From the NCBI GenBank assembly GCA_019352875.1, contig JAAAFW010000006.1:1270284-1334283 (forward strand): a DNA stretch of 64,000 nt, in the 5' to 3' direction. A program made the position numbers and the translations under genes. Shown here one piece after another: positions 1-8,266 of the stretch. How positions within the stretch are numbered: the stretch's first letter is position 1; the number at the start of each line of letters is the position of its first letter. The DNA comes from Pedobacter cryoconitis (GTDB lineage: Bacteria > Bacteroidota > Bacteroidia > Sphingobacteriales > Sphingobacteriaceae). The notes under the pieces were generated by a model. It worked only from the letters and a program-made list of their open reading frames with translations, was not told where the DNA came from and searched no databases.

Positions 1-265
1 GCCGGGTCATAAACATTCTACCCAATTCATAGCTAATAAACATTCCTACCAGTAAATATTGTAGCAGCCCGGTTGTAAAAAAAGCTCCTAAAAGCATAGC
101 GATCGATAAGACCCTAATCCAGGTCATTTTGGCATTTAGATTCTTGAGCAAATTCAGGTAAACACTTTTTGAAGATTTCTGAATACTTTTTATTTCTATA
201 GAATGCGACTGGTTTTTATCTGCCAATTCACCGTTCATGTTATTCCATTCTTGTAGTAAATCCAT
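1..265 (-). CDS. Small membrane protein co-transcribed with an ECF sigma factor (3' end beyond window)
   Basis: The reading frame opens with ATG at 265-263, one base after the sigma-factor stop, and stays open to the left edge, so the gene is partial. The first 45 or so residues are polar and lysine-rich. A hydrophobic stretch follows at about residues 50-80 and looks like one or two membrane helices. The one-base spacing to the sigma gene indicates a single transcript and probably translational coupling. Such small membrane proteins behind ECF sigma genes may act as anti-sigma partners, but I see no recognised anti-sigma motif, so that role is only a guess. I do not recognise the family. Confidence 0.6.
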   Translation of the reverse strand, partial: MDLLQEWNNMNGELADKNQSHSIEIKSIQKSSKSVYLNLLKNLNAKMTWIRVLSIAMLLGAFFTTGLLQYLLVGMFISYELGRMFMTR

Positions 266-266
266 T

Positions 267-743
267 TTATTTCTTATTTAAAATATCCGTTAATTGTTGT
301 TTGATCCGGTACAGTTTCACACCAGTATTGTTTTTGGTGATCCCCGTGATCTCGCTGATAGATGCATTATCGTACCCGTCGAGGTGAAGCATGATCAAGC
401 CCCTGTCTACTTCATTTAACTGTCTTATTGCACGATAGAGCCGATCAGACCGCTCGGAAAGTTCCTTAGGCATCTCATACCCGGGGATATTGATATTTTC
501 AGAAGTCTGTGCATGCTTTTTCACCTTGCTGAGGTGTGTAAGAGAAACGTTCAGACTGATCTTGTACAGCCAGGTAGAAAACTTAGCTTCACCTTTGAAA
601 CCAGGGGCCGCCTTCCAAGCTTGATAGATGATTTCCTGATATAAATCTTTTCTATCTTCCGAATCATCTGCATACAGGTTTACGATCTTTAATATAATTC
701 CTTTATGCGCATTAATATTTCCCAGGAATAATTGCTCTTCCAT
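267..743 (-). CDS. RNA polymerase ECF-type sigma factor
   Basis: This 158-residue protein has the two-domain ECF layout. Sigma region 2 lies at about residues 15-75 (DLYQEIIYQAW and the FSTWLYKI segment for -10 recognition and core binding). Region 4 lies at about 100-155 with a helix-turn-helix (DNASISEITGITKNNTGVKLYRIK). It should direct RNA polymerase to a dedicated promoter set. The following gene starts one base after the stop and encodes a membrane protein, which suggests regulation by an envelope-located partner. No SusC/SusD genes lie beside it inside the window. The family call is secure; the regulon is unknown. Confidence 0.9.
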   Translation of the reverse strand: MEEQLFLGNINAHKGIILKIVNLYADDSEDRKDLYQEIIYQAWKAAPGFKGEAKFSTWLYKISLNVSLTHLSKVKKHAQTSENINIPGYEMPKELSERSDRLYRAIRQLNEVDRGLIMLHLDGYDNASISEITGITKNNTGVKLYRIKQQLTDILNKK

Positions 744-953
744 CCCTAACTAAAATATTTGAAGATTTCTATTTTCCATAAGATGCATACAGTTGTTATT
801 GATGTTCATTTGTAAAGATTAATAATTGGCTTCATTACCGAACTACATTCAATAAGTACATAAACTGTTTCAGAAATTACAAAGGAATCAATTTTAAATT
901 TTGAGGTGCTTCATCAGGGTATTATTTTATTAAAAAGATTCGAAACGCTTATC

Positions 954-992
954 TTAGTTGGCTCAACTATCAGGGATAGTTAACCCAACTAA
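954..992. promoter_or_regulatory. 18-bp inverted repeat upstream of the RhtA-like exporter
   Basis: Two 18-base arms (954-971 and 975-992) are inverted repeats with two mismatches around a 3-base spacer. The right arm ends eight bases before the exporter ATG. A TAnnTTTG-like box (TATCTTAG, 950-957, one mismatch) overlaps the left arm. The position fits an operator for a dimeric regulator or a 5' leader hairpin hiding the start. Which of these applies cannot be told from sequence alone. Confidence 0.55.
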
Positions 993-1000
993 ATCATTTT

Positions 1001-1870
1001 ATGAAAAAGAAATTCCCGGAAATTCCGGCTGTTCCTGCTGTACTACTCTCAATCATCAGTGTACAAGGTAGCGCATCTATTGCTAAAGGTATATTTCCTG
1101 TTCTTGGTGCAGCTTCAACATCTTCTTTAAGAATCGGTTTTTCCGCTATTATATTATGCCTTTTTAACCGCCCTAATCTAAAAGACATGGATAGAGCACA
1201 GTGGAAAGCCGTTAGTCTTTATGGTTTAGCATTAGGCGCGATGAATGTTATTTTCTATATGGCGATAGCACGAATACCCCTTGCATTAGGTGTTGCATTA
1301 GAATTTATAGGTCCTTTGGCACTCGCCCTGGCTGGTTCTAAAAGAATGGTCGACTTCATATGGGTGCTCCTGGCCGCCGCAGGAATTGCATTAATAGCAC
1401 CCTGGAGCAATAATGGTCTAGACGTAATCGGAATGCTGCTAGCACTGCTTGCCGGCGCTTTTTGGGCAGGTTATATTGTACTGGGTGGGCGAATTTCAAA
1501 AATAATGGATGGCGGTAAAGCGGTGAGTATTGGAATGGTCTTTGCCACAGCCCTGGTGTTACCTATAGCCATCGGTGATGGTTTATTGACGAACTTCAAA
1601 CCAAGTATGCTGGCTACAGGTTTAGTGCTTGCTCTGTTTTCCAGTGCGATTCCTTTTACGCTGGAGATGCAGGCACTGCGTAAAATACCGGCAAAAACTT
1701 TCAGCATATTAATGAGTCTGGAACCTGCAGCTGCTGCATTTTCAGGTCTTATTTTCCTGCATGAATTCCTCTCACTTTTTGAGTGGCTGGCAGTTGTCTT
1801 GATTATTATTGCGAGTGTTGGCTCCACGCTGACTACAAAAAACTCAGTCCATGCTTCGCCGGAATCTTAG
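1001..1870 (+). CDS. rhtA: RhtA-type threonine/homoserine exporter (DMT/EamA family)
   Basis: This 289-residue protein is almost wholly hydrophobic, with about ten predicted membrane helices and two EamA repeats (about residues 10-140 and 150-280). The N-terminal segment around SIISVQGSASIAKGIFPVLGA matches the start of E. coli RhtA (IQGGASLAKSLFPLVGA) closely, so the call is to that branch rather than to DMT transporters in general. RhtA proteins export threonine and homoserine across the inner membrane; substrate here is inferred from homology. A large palindrome lies just upstream of the ATG. The gene is convergent with the fucosidase gene and stands alone. Confidence 0.85.
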   Translation: MKKKFPEIPAVPAVLLSIISVQGSASIAKGIFPVLGAASTSSLRIGFSAIILCLFNRPNLKDMDRAQWKAVSLYGLALGAMNVIFYMAIARIPLALGVALEFIGPLALALAGSKRMVDFIWVLLAAAGIALIAPWSNNGLDVIGMLLALLAGAFWAGYIVLGGRISKIMDGGKAVSIGMVFATALVLPIAIGDGLLTNFKPSMLATGLVLALFSSAIPFTLEMQALRKIPAKTFSILMSLEPAAAAFSGLIFLHEFLSLFEWLAVVLIIIASVGSTLTTKNSVHASPES

Positions 1871-1883
1871 CTAATTAAACAAA

Positions 1884-1904
1884 AGCGGGCCTCCAGGGCC
1901 CGCT
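1884..1904 (-). terminator. Intrinsic terminator of the fucosidase gene
   Basis: An 8-bp GC-rich stem (AGCGGGCC/GGCCCGCT) with a 5-base loop is followed on the minus strand by TTTTGTTTAATT. It sits 18 bases past the fucosidase stop, in the convergent gap with rhtA. Confidence 0.75.
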
Positions 1905-1922
1905 CTCATACTGCCAGGGTTG

Positions 1923-3257
1923 TTATCCTTTTGAGACTACCGGCTGAATTTTCAGCACCCAGGCATATTTGCCAGGTAATTCTGCGGGTAGTTTCACGGT
2001 AAAGCCACCATTGTTTTTTGTCCAGGTCAACGGTTTATCTACGCCAAGCAGATATATTTTTGAGCCTGGTTTTGGCTGGATGGAAGAGATTTTAATTTCA
2101 TCACCGCTATGCTTATCAAAAATGGCATAAGTTATTTTGCCATCTGTACTTTGCGTGAAGCGAATGTTATCACCTTCCTTATAATTAGTTAAACTTTTGG
2201 TTCCATAGATCGCTTGTTTATTGATATCAAGCCAGGTACCCATTTCTGCCAGACGCTCAACACTTGGTTCCGGGATTTCTCCTTGTGCATCCGGGCCAAC
2301 ATTCAGCAGGTAGTTACCGCCTTTCGCTGCTACATCAATTAAATTGTCGATCAGTTTTTCGGCCGATTTCCAGTTGTGATCTTTCTTTACAAATCCCCAG
2401 TTATTGTTAATCGTCATACAGCTTTCCCAGTAATCTTTAGAATTTGACTTCAGGATTTCCTGTTCCGGCGTACCAAAATCTCCGGCAGCATTTTCATATT
2501 TGTTCATTCCCGCCATACTGTTACGGGCCTTTCCTATGCGGTTGTTAATAATCAGGGACGGTTTTAGGTTTCGCAAATAGTTATAGAGATCTTTCCCTTG
2601 TTCTTCGGTCCATTCAGGAGTCCACTCCCCGTCAAACCATAAGATGGCGGGATCATATTTTTTAATTAATTCTGCTAACTGAGGTTTCAGGTATTCTTCT
2701 CTGTACTTGCTGAAATCAGGCTTGTGTGCAGTTTTTTGTTTAGGGTTGGCATCAGGCTGGTGCCAGTCCATAATGGAGTGATAAAGGCCAAACTCAAGAC
2801 CTGCAGCTTTACAGGCATCTGCCAGCTCTTTAATCACATCCCTTTTAAAAGGTGTAGCATCCATGATATCATAGTTGGTTACTTTGCTGTCCCACATACT
2901 GAAACCGTCATGATGCTTGGAGGTAAATACGATATATTTTGCCCCGGCACCTTTGGCAATGCTCACCCATTCTTTGGCATTGAATTTCTGAGGATTAAAT
3001 TGTCCGGCGTATTTTTCGTATTCTGATGTTGGAATCTGATGTGTATCCATTATCCATTCGGCACCACCATCCTTCCCATTGTATTCTCCTGCAGGAACGG
3101 CATATAAGCCCCAGTGGATAAACATACCAAATCTAGCATCCTGCCACCATTGCAGGCGTTGTTTCTTAGCGGATGTCGATTCTTCCAGATAATTCTTTTG
3201 GGCAAAAACAGAGCAGGAGATGACTAGCCCTGCAATAAATAAACAGATCTTTTTCAT
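1923..3257 (-). CDS. Secreted alpha-L-fucosidase, GH29
   Basis: The protein has 444 residues with a signal peptide (about 1-19, cleavage after VFA). GH29 landmarks are clear: RFGMFIHWG at about 42-50, FTSKHHDGF at about 111-119, and ILWFDGEW at about 206-212. Asp209 in that last motif aligns with the catalytic nucleophile of retaining alpha-fucosidases. The C-terminal part (about 345-440) is the small beta-domain. It should release L-fucose from glycans outside the cytoplasm. No other carbohydrate-use genes adjoin it. The long upstream region carries an unusual repeat array. The general acid/base residue cannot be assigned from motif alone. Confidence 0.93.
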   Translation of the reverse strand: MKKICLFIAGLVISCSVFAQKNYLEESTSAKKQRLQWWQDARFGMFIHWGLYAVPAGEYNGKDGGAEWIMDTHQIPTSEYEKYAGQFNPQKFNAKEWVSIAKGAGAKYIVFTSKHHDGFSMWDSKVTNYDIMDATPFKRDVIKELADACKAAGLEFGLYHSIMDWHQPDANPKQKTAHKPDFSKYREEYLKPQLAELIKKYDPAILWFDGEWTPEWTEEQGKDLYNYLRNLKPSLIINNRIGKARNSMAGMNKYENAAGDFGTPEQEILKSNSKDYWESCMTINNNWGFVKKDHNWKSAEKLIDNLIDVAAKGGNYLLNVGPDAQGEIPEPSVERLAEMGTWLDINKQAIYGTKSLTNYKEGDNIRFTQSTDGKITYAIFDKHSGDEIKISSIQPKPGSKIYLLGVDKPLTWTKNNGGFTVKLPAELPGKYAWVLKIQPVVSKG

Positions 3258-3397
3258 AATTGATATTTGGTTACAACAAAGAAAAGAATAAAGGTCTTAA
3301 GTGATTCAGTAATAATGTCCTTTCATTAAGCAATATGGTGTTAATGAATACTTTATCCGGAGAATATGTTTTTGCTGGTTTTGTTATTCCGCTTGTT

Positions 3398-3419
3398 TTG
3401 TTCGGGTCTTGTTCGGGTC
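3398..3419. repeat. Tandem 11-mer, two perfect copies
   Basis: TTGTTCGGGTC occurs twice back to back (3398-3408, 3409-3419). It lies 25 bases from the phased array and may belong to the same repeat element. Confidence 0.8.
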
Positions 3420-3443
3420 TTCTCTTACTGTCGCTGGCAAATT

Positions 3444-3514
3444 ACCCACTAGAACCCACACGTAACCCACAGTTACCCCACAAGAACCCACACGGTTGTG
3501 GGGTATAGTGGGGT
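3444..3514. repeat. Seven-unit phased ACCC(C)AC array with internal inverted repeat
   Basis: ACCCAC or ACCCCAC units begin at 3444, 3454, 3465, 3475 and 3486. The complement GTGGGGT follows at 3498 and 3508. Spacing is 10-12 bases, close to one helical turn. A 12-mer, AGAACCCACACG, is repeated exactly at 3451 and 3483. TACCCCACAA (3474-3483) and TTGTGGGGTA (3496-3505) form a perfect 10-bp stem with a 12-base loop. Confidence 0.75.
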
Positions 3515-3566
3515 CTGTATGTAAACTGGTATGTTTTGTTAAACCGGAACCCGAAGGAGAATAAAC

Positions 3567-3601
3567 AAAAACGGCGGCCCCAATCTGGAACCGCCGTTTT
3601 T
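3567..3601 (-). terminator. Intrinsic terminator of the DPP-IV-like gene
   Basis: An 11-bp stem (AAAAACGGCGG/CCGCCGTTTTT) with a 13-base loop provides a T-run on the minus strand (TTTTTGTTTATT). It lies 34 bases past the peptidase stop. Confidence 0.85.
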
Positions 3602-3635
3602 CTAACTTCCCTGGAAGCTAATAAGTTTTATTCTT

Positions 3636-5750
3636 CTATTTAAGCAAATCTGCAGGAACGGGTTTGTCCAGCAGGTTAAGGTAGTAGAAACGTGCTCTTT
3701 CAGAAAAATCATGTTTGCCTTTAGTGTTTGCCCAGCCGTGTCTGCCACCTGGATAGATCATCAGTTCAAAATGCTTGTTAGCATCCTGTAGTTTGTCTAT
3801 CAATTGGATGGTGTTTTGCATATGGACGTTATCATCCATGTCACCATGCATAATGCGTAACAGGCCTTTGTACTGGTCTACATAAGTGAGTACAGATGCA
3901 TTCTTATAACCTTCGGGGTTTTCCTGTGGCGTGTCCATGAAACGTTCAGCATAACTGGTGTCATACAATTCCCAGCTGGTAACCGGTGCTCCTGCATAAC
4001 CATAATCAAAGTAATCAGCACCTTTAGTTAAAGCCATCGTTGTGATATAACCGCCGTAACTGTGGCCGGTAATCAATAGCTTAGTTGGGTTAACCCATGG
4101 CTTGGCTTTCAGCCATTTCGCTGCGGTGATATAGTCTTTCATTTCCCACTTACTCAGGTTACGGTGCATAAGCGCTACACCTTCTTTACCAAATTGTCCT
4201 GAAGCACGATGATCTACCGCGATCTGGATAATACCTTCATTTGCCCACCACTGTCCGGCTGTGCCTTTCCAGGTATTGGTTACGGTTCCTGCATTAGGGC
4301 CGCCATAAATGCTGAAAATTACCGGGTATTGTTTAGACTCATCGAAATTAACCGGATAGGTAATTACTGCTGGTAACAGGTATCCGTCATCAGTAGGGAT
4401 GGTAATCATTTCCGTTTTGCCGATGGCGAATTTTCCGAAGTCCGGAGATTTGCTGTCTGCAATCTCACGGATCAGTTTACCGTTGTTGTCCAGCAATGCC
4501 TGTTTTGGCGGAGTAGAAACATTGGAATATGTCGTGATAAATTGTTTACCAGATGGAGATAATGCGACCTGATGTGTATAATTCCCAAAGGTTAGTCGCT
4601 TAAATCCTTTGCCGTCATAATTAACCCGGTACAGGTCTGTGGTGGTAGAGGCTTCTTTTCTTGCCATGAAGTAGATGATCTTATTTTTTTCATCTGCTTT
4701 CAGCAGTTTCGTTACCTGCCATTTACCACTCGTAATTGGATTAATCAGTTTGCCTGCCAGTGTATACAGGTAGTAATGTGCCCAGCCTGTACGGTCACTT
4801 TTCAGGATGTAATGTTTGTTATCGCCTAAATAGGTAATGCGTTCATCGTAATCCAGATCTACCCATGATGGTTGCTTTTCGTCATAGATCTCAGTTTTTG
4901 CCCCGTTACCAGGTTTAACTGCGTAGAATTTAAGGTTGTCCTGTCCACGGTTCATCCATTGAACCATCAGGTTACTGCTGTCAAAACTCCAGTAAGGTGT
5001 ACCAAAATACTGGTCATCTTTAGCGTTGAAGTCTGCCCAGGTTACCTGTCCACCGGAAGCAGGCACAAAACCGATACGTACTTCAGGATTCGGATCTCCG
5101 GCTTTAGGATAACGCGTTTTTTCTACATAACCATGTTGTCCTGTCGAGCCGTTAATAGGGAACATAGGAACTTTGGTGTCATCGAAACGCATAAAAGCTA
5201 TTGTTTTACTATCCGGCGACCACCAGAAGGCTTTATATTGTGTCGGACGGCCTAAGATCTCCTCGAAGTATACCCAGGAAGAATAACCATTATAAATCAC
5301 GTCTGTCGCATCGGTGGTGTAACGGATTTCTTTTCCGCTGGTCACATCTACCGCATAAAGATCTCCATTGCGTGTAAAGGCTACATATTTTCCGTCAGGA
5401 GAAAGTGTAGGGTTTTTTTCAGCAGCAGTATCTGTGGTAAGTTTTTTCGGCTCTTGCTTGCCGTATTGAATATAGACATCATTGTCTTTAATCATTACAC
5501 TTACATCACTTTTGGGAGGGGGTGTGTAAGGAAGTCTGGTTCCCGTTTTGACGTCGACCGTGTATTGCTGACGGGTTTTAGGATCCGTTTCTATATAATG
5601 CTGTTCATCACTCCAGCCGGAGATTGTATTGATGGGATTGGTCAGAGAAGGGATTTTTCCTTGTGTCTGCTCAAAGGTTAGTTTTTGCTGCTGCGCCTGC
5701 AGGTTTAGGAATAATCCGGAAGCGCAGAGTAGCAATAAAGATTTCTTCAT
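3636..5750 (-). CDS. Secreted dipeptidyl-peptidase IV-like protease, S9B
   Basis: From the chosen ATG the protein has 704 residues. It has a signal peptide (MKKSLLLL to about residue 20), an eight-bladed propeller of the DPP-IV N-terminal type (about 30-440) and an alpha/beta-hydrolase domain (about 460-700). The WVYFEEILGR segment holds the Glu pair that DPP-IV uses to bind the free N-terminus. The triad is intact: Ser564 in GHSYGGY, Asp639 in GDMDDNV and His671 in GGRHGW. It should remove X-Pro or X-Ala dipeptides in the periplasm or outside. An in-frame ATG at 5774 adds eight non-signal residues and falls on a promoter-like TATTTTCG box (5774-5781), so I reject it. Confidence 0.92.
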   Translation of the reverse strand: MKKSLLLLCASGLFLNLQAQQQKLTFEQTQGKIPSLTNPINTISGWSDEQHYIETDPKTRQQYTVDVKTGTRLPYTPPPKSDVSVMIKDNDVYIQYGKQEPKKLTTDTAAEKNPTLSPDGKYVAFTRNGDLYAVDVTSGKEIRYTTDATDVIYNGYSSWVYFEEILGRPTQYKAFWWSPDSKTIAFMRFDDTKVPMFPINGSTGQHGYVEKTRYPKAGDPNPEVRIGFVPASGGQVTWADFNAKDDQYFGTPYWSFDSSNLMVQWMNRGQDNLKFYAVKPGNGAKTEIYDEKQPSWVDLDYDERITYLGDNKHYILKSDRTGWAHYYLYTLAGKLINPITSGKWQVTKLLKADEKNKIIYFMARKEASTTTDLYRVNYDGKGFKRLTFGNYTHQVALSPSGKQFITTYSNVSTPPKQALLDNNGKLIREIADSKSPDFGKFAIGKTEMITIPTDDGYLLPAVITYPVNFDESKQYPVIFSIYGGPNAGTVTNTWKGTAGQWWANEGIIQIAVDHRASGQFGKEGVALMHRNLSKWEMKDYITAAKWLKAKPWVNPTKLLITGHSYGGYITTMALTKGADYFDYGYAGAPVTSWELYDTSYAERFMDTPQENPEGYKNASVLTYVDQYKGLLRIMHGDMDDNVHMQNTIQLIDKLQDANKHFELMIYPGGRHGWANTKGKHDFSERARFYYLNLLDKPVPADLLK

Positions 5751-5819
5751 TCGTTCACATTTTTTATAGTTCACGAAAATAGGAAAGCAATCCGGATTAT
5801 TTAATTTGTAGGCATATAA

Positions 5820-6566
5820 TTACCTTTTTTGTGATTGATCTAATGGCGCCATACCGAACATCAGTACGATTTTTCCGTCCTGATAGAGATTTAAGGTTTG
5901 GTCTGCAATATCGAAAGTAAAGGTCTTACCTGTAATAGCCTGGCTGAATTCGCGCTCCAATTGATTAGATTTATCATCCAGGCAGGCCATCATCGTACTT
6001 GCCAGTTGTTTGAAACTGATCGTATTCGCCGTATGCTCGAAAGACCCGAAAATAGAGTTACAGCCTGAATTTCCATTTACCCTGCCTGTGGTTATGTCAA
6101 AAACCAAAAAGGCCGGCGAGTTTTCCTGAGTTTTGTTGTTTAACTGGATCAGGTTCCAGCGGTGTTTTGCAATAAATGCCCAGGCATATTCCGCATTGGT
6201 CTGGTCGTCCATTTTAACAGCAACTTTCTCTTTCTTAATCACTTTAATCAGTTTGTAGGTATAGGTAGAAGCATCTGCCGGTACATTTTTCCTTTTGGTA
6301 CGCTGAACAGAAAGGGTGTAACGGTAACCCGGTATATATTTGAAGCCTTGTATACCGCTATAAAAAAGCTCCCAGTCTTTGCTGCTTTTATACTTAACCA
6401 GCATACAGGTTTGGGGAGCTACGCCTGTGCAATTAGCTGTTTCTTCTTTAACCTGCAATCTGATGACGTCTGCTTTAGCGCTAATAAAACTTCCAAAGAG
6501 TAAAAACAAGGCCAGAATTGCCCCCGGCATCAATTTCTTGATTTTTGAATTGTAGATCGTTTCCAT
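5820..6566 (-). CDS. DUF4377 plus META/HslJ domain envelope protein
   Basis: The protein has 248 residues with an N-terminal signal or anchor segment (about 12-32). A DUF4377-type domain follows (about 33-115, with CTGVAPQTCMLVKY and the FYSGIQGFKYIPGYRY segment). A META domain covers about 125-245, recognised by HRWNLIQL, NGNSGCNSIFGSF and the TMMACLDD segment. META domains occur in HslJ-like stress and motility proteins of the envelope; no enzymatic role is known. The four domain cysteines are typical of the family. It is transcribed in the same direction as the DPP-IV gene, with 69 bases between them, and could share its transcript. Confidence 0.85.
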   Translation of the reverse strand: METIYNSKIKKLMPGAILALFLLFGSFISAKADVIRLQVKEETANCTGVAPQTCMLVKYKSSKDWELFYSGIQGFKYIPGYRYTLSVQRTKRKNVPADASTYTYKLIKVIKKEKVAVKMDDQTNAEYAWAFIAKHRWNLIQLNNKTQENSPAFLVFDITTGRVNGNSGCNSIFGSFEHTANTISFKQLASTMMACLDDKSNQLEREFSQAITGKTFTFDIADQTLNLYQDGKIVLMFGMAPLDQSQKR

Positions 6567-7135
6567 TTTGTTCTTTTTTATTTTTTTGCGCGAAGATCAT
6601 GCCGTTTTATATCTTTTTATTTTTAGGTTAATATGCTCCCGATCTCCGCTTTATATTAACAGGATGTCCCGAGAAGCAGATTTCCATAAAACTTGTGTGG
6701 TGAAGGAGTTCGGCTGTTGCTCTTGTCATCTTTTGTCCGGGTTTAGACTGTGGTGTTCTTAGCGTAGTCTGTTATGAGGCAAAACGAGTTTAGTTGGGTC
6801 AAGGATAGACTGGAGATACGCCAACGCTAAGTAAAAATTAGGGTAACTACGAACAAAACCAGCACAACACCCGACCAAGACTCTAAGATGGCCTTGACAC
6901 ATCAATTTAAAACCGAAGATGTCGATAGCTAATTGATCTAAGCGATCTTAAATTACTATCCAAACAATATGGCAAAAGTCTTTTATTTGATTATTTTTGA
7001 GGATATGAACGTTAAGACTTCCCTTCCTCCTCCAGCCCTATAAATTCATCTGATACGCAGGCGACAACGACTAGATCGTAGTTAATCGCTTGCTCAAAAT
7101 TTCGAATTTATAGTTAAAACGTTTAGGTAAGTCTT
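6567..7135. other. Gene-free stretch with interleaved inverted repeats
   Basis: No ORF with convincing coding character is present in 569 bases. I see two short inverted repeats that interleave rather than nest: CTTAGCGT (6758-6765) with ACGCTAAG (6824-6831), and GTCAAGG (6798-6804) with CCTTGAC (6892-6898). No transposase remnant or tRNA is apparent. The stretch abuts an AT-rich transporter gene and may mark an insertion or decay site. Confidence 0.5.
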
Positions 7136-8017
7136 ATGAAAAAATCATATCTGCTGTTACACATAGCAGTCATACTCGCTGGTTTCACAGGAGTATTCGG
7201 TAAATTAATCTCTTTAAATGACGGACTTTTAGTCTGGTACAGAGTTTTCTTCTCTTCAATTCTTCTTCTTTTTTTAGTAAAAATCTTCCGAAAAGGCAAT
7301 AGAATAAGTCTCTCACAAAAAATTGATATTGGCAAAATTGGTTTGTTGATTACGACCCACTGGGTGTTTTTCTACGCAAGCATTCGATATTCTAATATTT
7401 CTGTAGGAGTCATATGTTATTGCCTTACAAGTTTATTTACGGCTTTACTAGAGCCACTGATTAATAAAAAGAAATTCTCGGTTAGCCAGTTACTATTAAG
7501 TTTATTAACACTTATTGGGATCAGTCTAATATTTCATCTCGATTCTTCTTTCCAGTTTGGGATTATTTTAGGAGTAATCTCTTCAATTTTCGCAGCCCTT
7601 TACACAGTTTTCAATGAACGTCTGGTGAAAAATTATGATAGCATGATTATAAACTACTATCAGATGATAGGAGGCACAATTGGTTTAGGGGGCATATTAC
7701 CTATATATCTTCACTATGTTCCTGCGACAAATATAATCCCCAATAGTAAGGATTTCTTGTATTTAGTTTTGCTTGCTTCATTTTGTACTGTGTTATTGTA
7801 TGTGCTCTTTGCAGAGTCTTTAAAAAAAATCTCAGCTTTTACAGTTAACCTAAGCTTTAATCTTGAGCCTCTGTATGCCATAATACTAGCTTTCTTATTT
7901 TTCAACGAGGGAAAACAGGTCAACTTCGGATTTTATATAGGATGTAGTTTTGTATTAATTTCTGTCGTATTGCAGAGCATAATCGCTTCAAGGCAAAAAC
8001 ATTTGGCAAAAAAATAA
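7136..8017 (+). CDS. EamA/DMT-family transporter, AT-rich
   Basis: This 293-residue protein has about ten hydrophobic helices in two EamA repeats (about 5-135 and 145-285), with a conserved-looking ITTHWVFFYASIRYSNIS segment at about 73-90 and a NLEPLYAIILAFLFF segment at about 242-256, typical of drug/metabolite transporters. Substrate is unknown. Compared with its neighbours the gene is visibly AT-rich, using many ATA, TTA and AAA codons. It follows an odd non-coding stretch, which suggests separate acquisition. It ends at a clear terminator and appears monocistronic. Confidence 0.8.
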   Translation: MKKSYLLLHIAVILAGFTGVFGKLISLNDGLLVWYRVFFSSILLLFLVKIFRKGNRISLSQKIDIGKIGLLITTHWVFFYASIRYSNISVGVICYCLTSLFTALLEPLINKKKFSVSQLLLSLLTLIGISLIFHLDSSFQFGIILGVISSIFAALYTVFNERLVKNYDSMIINYYQMIGGTIGLGGILPIYLHYVPATNIIPNSKDFLYLVLLASFCTVLLYVLFAESLKKISAFTVNLSFNLEPLYAIILAFLFFNEGKQVNFGFYIGCSFVLISVVLQSIIASRQKHLAKK

Positions 8018-8024
8018 GCTGCTT

Positions 8025-8051
8025 AGTTCCAACTGGATTTCAGTTGGAACT
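8025..8051 (+). terminator. Intrinsic terminator of the DMT transporter gene
   Basis: An 11-bp perfect stem (AGTTCCAACTG/CAGTTGGAACT) with a 5-base loop is followed by TTATCATTT, eight bases past the stop. Confidence 0.75.
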
Positions 8052-8202
8052 TTATCATTTAAAAGTGGAATAACAAAAGTGCCTTTCAGTTTGTTCGCAA
8101 GGTAAACGGCAAGACACCGCTAAGGAATAAATGCAAAATATCAATAATGTCTACATTCAACATATTCACGTCAAAATCACATTACAATATGGTTTTTGGT
8201 CA

Positions 8203-8243
8203 AAAAAATCCCGTCAGCCTTTTATGTGCTGACGGGATTTTTT
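8203..8243 (-). terminator. Intrinsic terminator of the ilvE gene
   Basis: A 16-bp perfect stem runs from 8203-8218 to 8228-8243, with A/T-rich flanks giving a T-run on both strands. It lies 23 bases past the ilvE stop. Confidence 0.9.
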
Positions 8244-8266
8244 ATTCCGGAGAAGGTTCGTTTTAA

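Larger units (their letters stand above)
3258..3635. other. Gene-free stretch between DPP-IV and fucosidase genes, with repeats
   Basis: This 378-base gap carries no credible ORF. It holds an 11-mer tandem duplication (3398-3419), a phased AACCCAC-type array (3444-3514) with an embedded perfect inverted repeat (3474-3505), and the DPP-IV terminator (3567-3601). The fucosidase promoter must lie here, but I find no clean TTTG/TAnnTTTG pair close to the start. Confidence 0.7.

Noticed and set aside
3444..3514. AACCCAC units as a CRISPR array
   Set aside because: Units are only 6-7 bases with 3-5 base gaps, part is inverted, and no cas genes are present.
6568..6762. Small ORF in the gap before the DMT transporter
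   Set aside because: Its 64-residue product is cysteine- and phenylalanine-rich, with no recognisable pattern or start signal; it is probably chance.
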